Shown here: piece by piece, positions 1 to 6,985 of the stretch
How positions within the stretch are numbered: position 1 is the first letter of the stretch
Layout of the letters: every line of letters starts with the position of its first letter
Assembly: GCA_035354275.1 (NCBI GenBank)
Contig: DAOQAU010000012.1
Span: 1 to 33,755 of the forward strand
Source of the DNA: DAOQAU01 sp035354275
GTDB lineage: Bacteria; Cyanobacteriota; Vampirovibrionia; Gastranaerophilales; Gastranaerophilaceae
Direction of reading: 5' to 3'
Length of the DNA stretch: 33,755 nt
The notes under the pieces: model-generated
Told to the model about the DNA's origin: nothing
Databases searched by the model: none
Seen by the model: the letters and a program-made list of their open reading frames with translations, nothing else
Position numbers and translations under genes: made by a program

Positions 1-3000
1 TTTGATTTCTGTGACAAGCGAATTCAGCGATGAATTATAATTTTGCGCAGAGGCTGCAATTTTTTCTTCGATTTGGCTGACGGTTTGTTGTACCGAGGTT
101 TTAAATTCTTCAACATTGTGTGCTATTTCATCTACGATTGTATTTTCAAGTTCTGCAATCTGGGTTTTTGCCTCTTCGTCTTGGACTTTTAAAATTTCTG
201 ATAAATCAAGCTTATGGGAAGCAATTTCTTCCTGTGCTTTTGTAATCTCGTCGATTAATTCCTGCAGGTCGGCTTTTAATTTTGTGATGTGACCTTCGTT
301 TTCTTCTTTGAGCATGTCTTTTAGGTCTTTTTTCATCACGTCTATTTCTTCAAGAAGTCCGTTTTTAAGAGAAATCATCTCGTCAAGATTGTCTTTTGAA
401 ACATCAATATTTTCGTCAAATCTTTCAAAAAGGCTTGCTTTTATGTCTTCCTGATTTTGGATTAAATCGGATTTCAGTTCGGAAATTTTTTCGATAGGAT
501 TGAAATCTTCAAGTTTTTCAAGAATTTTTTCTCTTGTGTCTTTTTGGTTTTTGCCTAAATCCGCACCGAGTGAATCGATTTTATCAAGCAGTTTGTCTCC
601 GAAAATGCCCATTGCCGCTTGAACTTTTTGAGGGCTTTCTTCTATTTTTTCACTAAATTTTATAAATTCCGTGTTTATAGCTTGAATTTCTGTTTTTAAA
701 TCCTCAAAGGATTTATCAAAATTTACTTCCGAAATATTTGACACCAATTGGTTTACTTCGCTTATTTTTTGGGACAAATTTATAAAATTTTCTTCGCAAA
801 AGCTTTTTTGTGAAGTTTTTAATTCTTCTAATTTTTCTGCCATTTCGGCAAATTCGCCGTCAATGATTTCCAATGTTTTTTGGAAGTTTTCGTCTTCCTT
901 AACGGCAGAAAGTTCTTTCATCTGCGTTAAGTTAAGCAAAAGTCCGTCGATTTTTCGTCCCAATTCGGTTGACAAATTACTCATTTTTTCTTCGGAAATT
1001 TTTAATCCGTCTTGAATTTGTGTGAAGTTTTGGGTTAATGTTTCTAAGTTTTGGGCATTTTCGCTGCTTAAATTTTCTTTAGCCGCCTCAAGCTTTTTGA
1101 TAATACCGGAAATTTCTTCCATTAATTCTTCTTGGAAAGGCTTGTCTTTTGATTGAAGCCCACCGATAAGGTTTTGTATTTTTGTTGAAAGATTTTCTAT
1201 TTCTTTTGAATTTTCTTCAATTAAAATCTTGCTTTCTTGAGTGAAAGATTGTTGATTTTCTTTGATTGTCAAAGGTAAAATTGAAACTTCGTCTTTGAGC
1301 TTTGAAATCTTTTCACCTAAAGCCTCTTCGCTTAAGTTTCTTGCCTGTTCGATACTGTGGGAAATTTCTTGAATTTTTTCTGATAACCCTTCAAAGTTTA
1401 GGTTTGACTTTTCTTCAAGATTTTCTTTTACGCCTTGAATTTCTTTAGAGATTTCATCAAAGTTTTTGTTCAGATTTTCAAAATTCGTTGACGACTTTGT
1501 TTCTAATCCTTCTTTTGAATCTTTGATTTCTTGTGAAATTCCTTGAATTTTTGCCAATAAGCCTTCAAAATTAAGTTTTGATTTTGTTTCAAGGCTTTCT
1601 TTTGTGTCTTCAAGCTCTCGGGTCAATTCTGTTATTGTCTGCTTAACCCATGCGGCAGTTGTTGTGGCTCCTTCTTGAGATTCTGTTTTGAAAGCGTTTA
1701 GGCCTGCAATAAGTTCTTCATTGAGCGCAGAAATTTTTTCGGTGCTTTCTTTTGAATTTTTATCTATAAAATTTTGAGCCTCAGTTAATTTTTTTGAAAG
1801 TTCTTCAAGTTTTTCTTCCACAAGCTTGGAATTTTGCGCAACATTTCCTTCTAATAGAGTTCTTGTTTCGTTTGTAAAGTTGATTACGGCCTGAAGGTTT
1901 GTGTTTATTTCTTCAAGATTTTTCTTAGAATTTTGGATTAGAGCAGATTTTGAAGCGTTTAAATCTTTTTGAAGTTCTTCTATTTTTATTTCCACATTTT
2001 CGGAATTTTCTATATTTGATAAATTTATTTCATTTTTTGCAGAAAAAATATTTGAAATAACACTTTGGATTCCGTCTAAAATGTTTGTCAGATTAGATTT
2101 TGAATTTTCTGAAACTGTTTTTTCGGTTGCGTCAATTTTTTCCGTGATTTGTCGGGTGCTTTGGATTATGTTTTGTTCAAGTTCGCTTTTGTTGTTTAAA
2201 GCAGACTGTATAAAGTTTGACGAAGCCTCTGAAATATTTTGAGCAAGATTGTTTTCAGAAGCCTTTACGGTATTTGCAATTTCTTCAAAATCGTTTTTGA
2301 GGTTTGAAGAATTGATAAATGCGGTCAATTTTTTTAACTCCGAATTTGTATCTAAAAGATCTGCTCTCATAAGATTTGAACTTTGCATAACCTCTGCAGC
2401 AAAGTCTGAAAGTTCTTTTCTGAACCCGATAAATTCTTCCTCAGATGAAATGTTTGCGATTTTTGATTCAAGATTTTCAATTTGGGCACTGAGCATTTTT
2501 TGGTTTTGGTCGGTTGCTTCGCTGAGGATATTTTTTAGTGCATTAATTACTCCGACAGTGGTGTCGATTTTTTTGTTCAAATCTTCGACAACTTCATTTA
2601 CGGGGAGTTTGCTGATGTAATCGCTAAGCTGGATGTTTTGGGCGACAAGTTTTGCGACTTGATCCTGTTCGATTTTAAAATCTTCTTTTGTAACAACCTG
2701 AGTTAAGACATCTTCCAGTTCCCTGTTTTTGCGGTCTATTACCTGAAGGGTCGATAAAACAGCATTAGAAGACAGAAAAATATTTTCAATATCTTTTTTA
2801 ACATCAGCTAAAGCCTCGCTTTGATCAAGCTTAAGAAGGCTTTCAGACATTGTTTGGAAATTGCTTCCCAAGTTAAGGATGATTGATTCAAATCCGTTGT
2901 TGAATTTTTCCAATTCGACCTTTAAAAGCGAAATGTTTTTTAGGATGTCTTTTTTGGCAGTATCGTCAAGCTTGGATTCTTCCATTTTTGTATTTATTTG

Positions 3001-3384
3001 ATTAAGCAGTTCTTTTTGGGTAAAAACTTCTTTGGAAAACACGTTAAGGTTTGTGGCAATAATGTCAAAAACTTGTTTTATGTCTTGCGCTTTTACACTT
3101 TCGCCTGCTTTTTCGACAAGCTGTTTATAAGCTTCTTCCATTTCTACAAATTTGGAAGAAACAAAATTGTGTCTTTCTTCAAGGCTTCTTTTGAGTTCTG
3201 CAAGAAAAACCTTTATCAAATCGGTATTTTCTTCGTCGGATATAGTGTCCAGCTTAAGGTTAATATTTGCCAAAACCTTATCAACATCCCCTGCGTTTGC
3301 CGCATTTTGAGCTCTCATCGCTTCTAAAAGGTTATTGATACTTTCAAACTTATACTCAATATTTTCTAAATTCTTGTCTGCCAT
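1..3384 (-). CDS. Giant coiled-coil protein, partial (C-terminus beyond window)
   Basis: Reading the minus strand from the ATG at 3384 gives 1,128 codons without a stop, running off the left edge. The product begins MADKNLENIEYKFESINN and is almost entirely charged, Glu/Lys/Asn/Ser-rich heptad sequence, so I expect a long parallel coiled coil. No signal peptide or membrane segment is visible, which points to a cytoplasmic protein. Residues 598-684 (DNA 1333-1593) are three tandem 29-residue repeats beginning LE(T/E)KS, with a conserved NFE at repeat positions 8-10 and an I-S pair near position 20; weaker copies seem to extend on both sides. The promoter at 3418-3446 and GAGAAG before the start support the N-terminus. 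I do not recognise a family. A cytoskeletal or scaffold filament, or a segregation- or polarity-type protein, is possible, but function is unknown. Confidence 0.85.
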   Translation of the reverse strand, partial: MADKNLENIEYKFESINNLLEAMRAQNAANAGDVDKVLANINLKLDTISDEENTDLIKVFLAELKRSLEERHNFVSSKFVEMEEAYKQLVEKAGESVKAQDIKQVFDIIATNLNVFSKEVFTQKELLNQINTKMEESKLDDTAKKDILKNISLLKVELEKFNNGFESIILNLGSNFQTMSESLLKLDQSEALADVKKDIENIFLSSNAVLSTLQVIDRKNRELEDVLTQVVTKEDFKIEQDQVAKLVAQNIQLSDYISKLPVNEVVEDLNKKIDTTVGVINALKNILSEATDQNQKMLSAQIENLESKIANISSEEEFIGFRKELSDFAAEVMQSSNLMRADLLDTNSELKKLTAFINSSNLKNDFEEIANTVKASENNLAQNISEASSNFIQSALNNKSELEQNIIQSTRQITEKIDATEKTVSENSKSNLTNILDGIQSVISNIFSAKNEINLSNIENSENVEIKIEELQKDLNASKSALIQNSKKNLEEINTNLQAVINFTNETRTLLEGNVAQNSKLVEEKLEELSKKLTEAQNFIDKNSKESTEKISALNEELIAGLNAFKTESQEGATTTAAWVKQTITELTRELEDTKESLETKSKLNFEGLLAKIQGISQEIKDSKEGLETKSSTNFENLNKNFDEISKEIQGVKENLEEKSNLNFEGLSEKIQEISHSIEQARNLSEEALGEKISKLKDEVSILPLTIKENQQSFTQESKILIEENSKEIENLSTKIQNLIGGLQSKDKPFQEELMEEISGIIKKLEAAKENLSSENAQNLETLTQNFTQIQDGLKISEEKMSNLSTELGRKIDGLLLNLTQMKELSAVKEDENFQKTLEIIDGEFAEMAEKLEELKTSQKSFCEENFINLSQKISEVNQLVSNISEVNFDKSFEDLKTEIQAINTEFIKFSEKIEESPQKVQAAMGIFGDKLLDKIDSLGADLGKNQKDTREKILEKLEDFNPIEKISELKSDLIQNQEDIKASLFERFDENIDVSKDNLDEMISLKNGLLEEIDVMKKDLKDMLKEENEGHITKLKADLQELIDEITKAQEEIASHKLDLSEILKVQDEEAKTQIAELENTIVDEIAHNVEEFKTSVQQTVSQIEEKIAASAQNYNSSLNSLVTEIK

Positions 3385-3417
3385 TAACTTCTCATCCCCA
3401 TAAATACCACAGAGTAT

Positions 3418-3446
3418 ATTTTACCAAAGTAATAGCCCGATGTGAA
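3418..3446 (-). promoter_or_regulatory. Promoter of the giant coiled-coil gene
   Basis: On the minus strand, TTCACA (3446-3441) and TAAAAT (3423-3418) are separated by 17 bases, with TG one base before the -10 hexamer (extended -10). Transcription should start near 3411, giving a leader of about 27 bases before the ATG at 3384. Confidence 0.55.
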
Positions 3447-3576
3447 AGAGATTGTAAATAAAATTTTTCCGTCAAAGAAGGCAAAACCCCAAAACCCTCT
3501 GGCTACAAAGGTTTCACTATTTATTAAATATTACGATTGTAAAGTTCTTTTTTTATATTAAGCAAATATTTCTAAT
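3447..3576. other. Divergent intergenic region, no gene seen
   Basis: This stretch lies between the divergent coiled-coil and ferredoxin oxidoreductase genes. It is AT-rich with a short C-rich patch near 3485-3510. I see no ORF, no RNA gene and no riboswitch I can name. Confidence 0.5.
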
Positions 3577-3589
3577 TTGATACTTATTG

Positions 3590-3598
3590 TGTTAAAAT
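3590..3598 (+). promoter_or_regulatory. Extended -10 promoter of the oxidoreductase operon
   Basis: TGTTAAAAT is an extended -10 element (TG, one base, TAAAAT). The -35 position 17 bases upstream is poor (TTCTAA), as is common for extended -10 promoters. The predicted start near 3605 leaves about 26 bases of leader before the ATG at 3631. Confidence 0.4.
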
Positions 3599-3630
3599 AT
3601 ATTGGATATGAGTTTAATTTTGGGGATAAG

Positions 3631-3849
3631 ATGAGCGGAATAAAAATTGACAAAACAAAGTGCAAAGCTTGTTATCTTTGTGTCGAAGTTTGCCCGAAAA
3701 AACTTATAATGATAGGCTCTGAAGCAAATTCTCTGGGACATTTTCCGGTTGAATTTGTTGACGAAAAAAATGAGTGTATCGCATGCGCCATGTGTGCAAT
3801 GAGATGTCCCGATATGGCTATAACCGAGGTAGTAAATAGGAAATATTGA
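3631..3849 (+). CDS. korD: 2-oxoacid:ferredoxin oxidoreductase, 2x[4Fe-4S] ferredoxin subunit
   Basis: This 72-residue protein carries two CxxCxxCxxxCP motifs (CKACYLCVEVCP and CIACAMCAMRCP), each binding a [4Fe-4S] cluster, and is the electron-transfer subunit that passes electrons from the thiamine-diphosphate subunit to ferredoxin. The start at 3631 is chosen because GGGGATAAG precedes it directly and the MSGIKIDKTKC start matches the family; a start further upstream at 3577 would overlap the promoter. It is first in an operon with alpha, beta and gamma subunits. Such subunits are called KorD or VorC/D depending on substrate (2-oxoglutarate or branched-chain 2-oxoacid), which sequence alone does not settle. 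The C-terminus VVNRKY lies in a degenerate copy of the repeat that also ends two other genes here. Confidence 0.9.
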   Translation: MSGIKIDKTKCKACYLCVEVCPKKLIMIGSEANSLGHFPVEFVDEKNECIACAMCAMRCPDMAITEVVNRKY

Positions 3850-3884
3850 ATAGAAGTTTAAAAAATCTATTTATCATTTACTAA
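3830..3884 (+). repeat. GTAAATA-type hairpin repeat, degenerate copy 1
   Basis: TAGTAAATAGGAAATATTG at the 3' end of the ferredoxin-subunit gene is mirrored by CTATTTATCATTTACTAA at 3867-3884, giving an imperfect hairpin. It supplies the gene's last codons and stop, as the better copies at 5688 and 19286 do. Confidence 0.55.
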
Positions 3885-3901
3885 AACAAAAAGGCAAACA
3901 A

Positions 3902-4951
3902 ATGAAACAATTAATAAAAGGTAATTACGCAATAGCTCAAGCCGCGGTAAATGCAGGATGTGACTGTTATTTCGGTTACCCGATAACTCCTCAGAGCGAA
4001 ATTGGCGAGTATATGAGCAAAAAAATGCCCGAGCTTAAAAGGGGCTATGTTTCTGCAGAAAGTGAACTTGCTGCAATAAACATGGTTTTGGGGGCTTGCT
4101 CAACTGGGGTTAAGGCGATGACTTCATCATCTTCGTGTGCGGTTGCACTTATGCAAGAGGCTTTATCCTATATAGCATCGGATGAGCTTCCTGCTGTTTT
4201 GATAAGCGTTATGAGAGCAGGACCGGGACTTGGATACATTTACCCTTCGCAGGCAGATTATAATCAGGCGACAATCGGCGGCGGAAACGGCGATTACAAA
4301 ATAATTACCCTTGCGCCTTCCACCGTTCAGGAATGTGTTGATTTGACCTATAAAGCGTTTTTTCTTGCCCATAAGTACAGAAATCCGGTAATTCTTCTTG
4401 CGGACGGGCTTTTGGGGCAGATGATGGCTCCGGTTGAAATCGGTAAATATCCGTATCCTGAAATTTCAAACAAAGATTGGGCTCTTGAAGGAGCAAAAAA
4501 CAGACAATCGAGAGCGATTTTTTCGCTTGAGCCTCTGGAAGAAAATTTGATTAAAAGAATTGATAAATTGTTTAAAAAATACAAAAAAATCGAAGAAAAC
4601 GAAGTCGAATTCGAAGAGTACCAAACGCAAGATGCCGAGCTTATTGTGGTGTGTTTTGGAAGCATAACAAGAAACGTAAAATCCGCAGTTAAAGAATGTA
4701 GAAAACAGGGCAAAAAAGTGGGAATTTTAAGACCGATAACTCTTTGGCCTTTTCCTTCAAAAAAAATCGAAGAACTTGCAAACAAAACAAAAAAATTTCT
4801 TGTTGTAGAAATGAACATGGGGCAGATGCTCAAAGATGTAAAACTTGCCGTAAACGGTCAAGTTCGGGTTGAATTTCAGGGCAAATCGGCAGGGCAGTTA
4901 ATTGGAGTTGAAGAAATTGTTTCGAAAATCGAAAGGCTTATAAATGATTGA
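3902..4951 (+). CDS. korA: 2-oxoacid:ferredoxin oxidoreductase alpha subunit (KorA/VorB type)
   Basis: This 349-residue subunit belongs to the pyruvate/2-oxoacid:ferredoxin oxidoreductase family, which converts a 2-oxoacid and CoA to acyl-CoA, CO2 and reduced ferredoxin in the cytoplasm. It contains the pyrimidine-binding domain (GNYAIAQAAVNAGCDCYFGY, PITPQSEI, SAESELAAINMVLGA, near residues 8-75) and the transketolase C-terminal-like domain II (ELIVVCFGSITRNVKSA, KVGILRPITLWPFP) from about residue 230. Sequences of this exact type are often labelled VorB (2-oxoisovalerate), so a branched-chain 2-oxoacid is as likely a substrate as 2-oxoglutarate. AAAAGG precedes the ATG. The gene overlaps the beta subunit by 8 bases, suggesting translational coupling. 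Confidence 0.92.
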   Translation: MKQLIKGNYAIAQAAVNAGCDCYFGYPITPQSEIGEYMSKKMPELKRGYVSAESELAAINMVLGACSTGVKAMTSSSSCAVALMQEALSYIASDELPAVLISVMRAGPGLGYIYPSQADYNQATIGGGNGDYKIITLAPSTVQECVDLTYKAFFLAHKYRNPVILLADGLLGQMMAPVEIGKYPYPEISNKDWALEGAKNRQSRAIFSLEPLEENLIKRIDKLFKKYKKIEENEVEFEEYQTQDAELIVVCFGSITRNVKSAVKECRKQGKKVGILRPITLWPFPSKKIEELANKTKKFLVVEMNMGQMLKDVKLAVNGQVRVEFQGKSAGQLIGVEEIVSKIERLIND

Positions 4952-5705
4952 AGTCAAAGAAAATAAAGTATTTGAAATACCAAAATCAATAAAAAAAGGC
5001 GCAAAATTCCCGTTTTGTCCCGGATGCGACCATGGGGTAGCAATAAAACTTATTGCAGAAGTCATGGATGAATTGGGTTTAAGGGAAAAAACTATTGGGG
5101 TTTCTTCGATTGGCTGTTCTGTAATGCTTTATGACTTTTTGGATATAGACTGCGTGGAAGCACCTCACGGAAGGGCTTTGGCAGTTGCAACAGGTGTTAA
5201 AAGAGCAAAACCCGACAATTTTGTTTTGACTTATCAGGGTGACGGCGATTTTGCTTCAATAGGGCTTGCAGAGTCCATGCACGCAGCACTTCGAGGCGAA
5301 AAAATAACCGCAATTTGCATAAATAACACAACTTACGGAATGACAGGCGGACAGGGCGGACCCACTACCGTTATGGGGCAGGTTACAACAACTTCGCCCA
5401 CCGGCAGAAACAAAGAGTATCACGGGTATCCGATTAAAATCGCAGAACAAATCGCACTTTGCGACGGAACGGTTTATGCGACAAGGTGCTCTTTAGACAG
5501 CATCCCAAACATAAGAAAAACAAAGCAGGCAATCAAAAAGGCTTTTGAAATTCAGCTTGAAGGCTTGGGCTTTGCATTTGTGGAAATTCTTGCAACCTGT
5601 CCTACAAACTGGCGCATGAGCCCTCAAAAAGCCCACCAAAGAGTCAGAGACGAGTTATTTCAAATCTATCCGTTGGGAGAGTTTAAATTAGTAAATAGTA
5701 AATAG
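4944..5705 (+). CDS. korB: 2-oxoacid:ferredoxin oxidoreductase beta subunit (thiamine diphosphate-binding)
   Basis: This 253-residue subunit binds thiamine diphosphate. It has the N-terminal FCPGCDHG motif near residues 27-34, GCS near residue 60, the TPP/Mg motif GDGDFASIGLAES with the Asn-Asn of ICINNTTYGMTGGQ, and the late ATCPTNWRMSP cysteine motif, all standard for KorB/VorA/PorB proteins. The start lies inside the alpha gene with AAAGG upstream. The last codons (LVNSK and TAG) are the first units of a GTAAATA tandem repeat, so the native C-terminus has probably been replaced or extended by a few residues. It acts with the alpha, gamma and ferredoxin subunits of the same operon. Confidence 0.93.
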   Translation: MIEVKENKVFEIPKSIKKGAKFPFCPGCDHGVAIKLIAEVMDELGLREKTIGVSSIGCSVMLYDFLDIDCVEAPHGRALAVATGVKRAKPDNFVLTYQGDGDFASIGLAESMHAALRGEKITAICINNTTYGMTGGQGGPTTVMGQVTTTSPTGRNKEYHGYPIKIAEQIALCDGTVYATRCSLDSIPNIRKTKQAIKKAFEIQLEGLGFAFVEILATCPTNWRMSPQKAHQRVRDELFQIYPLGEFKLVNSK

Positions 5706-5820
5706 TAAATGGTAAATAGAAGTGAATAGGTGAATAAGTAAATAAGTGAATAGGTTCAATTTGTTGCGAAGCAACAAAAATATTAACCTTTCAGCCGTTC
5801 ACCCATTCACCCGTTCAGCT
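5688..5820 (+). repeat. Heptamer/octamer hairpin repeat, copy 2
   Basis: It starts with tandem GTAAATA heptamers (5691-5718), then octamers of the form AGTGAATA/GGTGAATA (5720-5755), an inner hairpin TTGTTGC-gaa-GCAACAA (5760-5776), then the opposite arm, which on the minus strand reads as octamers AGCTGAAC, GGGTGAAT, GGGTGAAC and GGCTGAA. The whole is a long imperfect palindrome. Its left end forms the last codons and stop of the beta-subunit gene; its right end is 17 bases before the gamma-subunit ATG. Confidence 0.75.
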
Positions 5821-5837
5821 AATATAAAGGAAAAAAC

Positions 5838-6392
5838 ATGAATGAAAACAGTATAATATTGGCAGGATTCGGCGGTCAGGGAATTTTGCTTGCAGGCGAA
5901 GTGCTTGCAACGGCTTTTATGCTTGACGGGAAAAACGTCACATGGTTTCCCTCCTACGGGGCTGAAATGCGCGGCGGAACGGTTAATTGCGAAGTTGTCG
6001 TGTCGGAAGACGAAGTAAGCTCTGTCAGCAAAAAAGAAGCCGATTTTATTGTGGCTTTAAACCAGCCTTCCTTTGATAAATTTTTGCCCAAAATTAAAAA
6101 AGGCGGCTGGATAATCGCAAATTCCTCGCTTATAAATGAAGAAAAACCGAGAAATGACATAAATTACGTTTTTGCGCCGATTACAAATATCGCAAACGAT
6201 TTGGGCGAGGTTAAAATTTCAAACATAATTTCTCTGGGAATTCTTGCAAAAGTAAGTAACTTAACTTCAATTCAAAGTCTGCATAGTGCACTCGACAGCG
6301 TTTTGCCCGAACACAGAAAAAATCTTTTGCCGCTGAATTTGAAGGCTCTTGAAATGGGATTCAATTTTGCCTCCGAGCTTGTTAAGTGTTGA
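5838..6392 (+). CDS. korC: 2-oxoacid:ferredoxin oxidoreductase gamma subunit
   Basis: This 184-residue protein is the gamma (catalytic domain III) subunit of the four-subunit 2-oxoacid:ferredoxin oxidoreductase. The N-terminus IILAGFGGQGILLAGEVLA and the later YGAEMRGGTVNCEVVVS motif are the standard family signatures; the domain contributes to CoA and cofactor binding. AAAGGA lies at the right distance before the ATG. It follows the beta gene after a 132-bp gap filled by a repeat element, so the original operon spacing has been interrupted, although the inserted element need not stop transcription. Together with the three upstream genes it completes a standard KorDABC/Vor set. Confidence 0.92.
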   Translation: MNENSIILAGFGGQGILLAGEVLATAFMLDGKNVTWFPSYGAEMRGGTVNCEVVVSEDEVSSVSKKEADFIVALNQPSFDKFLPKIKKGGWIIANSSLINEEKPRNDINYVFAPITNIANDLGEVKISNIISLGILAKVSNLTSIQSLHSALDSVLPEHRKNLLPLNLKALEMGFNFASELVKC

Positions 6393-6425
6393 AAATCCAC
6401 CATTGGACGGATTTCAAAATTTTTA
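6389..6425 (+). terminator. Probable terminator of the oxidoreductase operon
   Basis: TTGAAAATCC (6389-6398) pairs with GGATTTCAA (6409-6417) with one bulged A, followed by ATTTTT. The stem begins in the stop codon of the gamma-subunit gene. Confidence 0.5.
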
Positions 6426-6476
6426 AAAAAAAGTATTCTGTTATTATTCCGACTGAAGCATCAAGAGGGTTTCTCA

Positions 6477-6719
6477 GTGAATAAAAAAGATGTTGATGAT
6501 TTAAAAAAAACCATACAGGAAAAAGAAGTTCAACTGGCAAAGCTGAAAGCTCATGTTGACAAATCTTCTATATGCTCCGATCTTTACAATAAGGTCGTTT
6601 TGGAAAAAGCAATTTTGAAAAAAGAACTTCAGGATGTTGAAAATAACACTTTGACTTCAAAAATAAAAAAAATAATTCCGCGCAAAAAAACGCTTATTTG
6701 CGATTATTTTAAAAAGTGA
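6477..6719 (+). CDS. Small coiled-coil protein of unknown function
   Basis: This 80-residue ORF begins with GTG at 6477, preceded by AGAGGG eight bases upstream. Residues 4-55 are a predicted coiled coil (DLKKTIQEKEVQLAKLKAH, then LEKAILKKELQDVE), followed by a basic tail (KIKKIIPRKK) ending CDYFKK. I recognise no family. It is separated from the gamma-subunit gene by a hairpin and followed directly by repeat DNA. The clear ribosome binding site and codon use similar to the neighbours favour a real gene, but its short length leaves doubt. Confidence 0.5.
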   Translation: MNKKDVDDLKKTIQEKEVQLAKLKAHVDKSSICSDLYNKVVLEKAILKKELQDVENNTLTSKIKKIIPRKKTLICDYFKK

Positions 6720-6720
6720 T

Positions 6721-6985
6721 TTTCGCTGAATAGCTGAACGGGTGAAACCCTCAGAATGACTTTTCACATCGTTGCGAGTGCCCGAAGGGCGCGTGGCAAT
6801 CTTTTGATTTTACAAATGGGTTAGATTGCTTCGTCAGAAATAAATTTCTTCCTCGCAACGACGAAAAGGCGGATGAGAGTAACAATAAGTCAAATCATTT
6901 ACTCACTCGCAATGACACATTTCTAATTTTCACTTCGTTCAAAAAGAACTGCGTCATTTATTCACTTTTTTGATATAATAATTCC
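6721..6985 (+). repeat. Mosaic repeat region: octamer arm plus TTGCGAG/GGCAATCT palindrome
   Basis: No gene is visible here. 6724-6747 is a single arm of octamers (CGCTGAAT, AGCTGAAC, GGGTGAAA) matching the repeat at 5688-5820. From about 6751 to 6916 lies a different palindromic repeat: TCGTTGCGAG (6769-6778) and GGCAATCT (6785-6792) are mirrored by AGATTGCTTCGTC (6823-6835) and CTCGCAACGA (6853-6862), and CTCGCAATGACA (6905-6916) is a further end. GTCATTGCGAG...GCAATCT palindromes of this kind are, as I recall, dispersed in several unrelated bacterial genomes. The metG promoter lies at the right end. Confidence 0.65.
6971..6979 (+). promoter_or_regulatory. Leaderless-type promoter of metG
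   Basis: TGATATAAT is a perfect extended -10. Only six bases separate the hexamer from the ATG at 6986, so transcription should begin at or next to the start codon. There is no Shine-Dalgarno and no good -35. Confidence 0.6.

Noticed and set aside
2249..3327. Plus-strand ORFs (123 and 109 residues) opposite the coiled-coil gene
   Set aside because: They are antisense to a continuous 1,128-codon reading frame, have Ser/Phe-rich composition typical of reversed Glu/Lys coiled coil, and lack ribosome binding sites.
3385..3576. Possible c-di-GMP riboswitch (GGCTAC and GGCAAAAC pieces)
   Set aside because: The order and spacing of the conserved segments do not fit the GEMM-I fold on either strand.
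3577..3630. Longer N-terminus for the ferredoxin subunit
   Set aside because: It would begin within the promoter region and adds residues not found in the family; the ATG at 3631 has GGGGATAAG before it.
5691..5755. CRISPR-like array
   Set aside because: The units are 7-8 bp tandem repeats with no spacers, and there are no cas genes.
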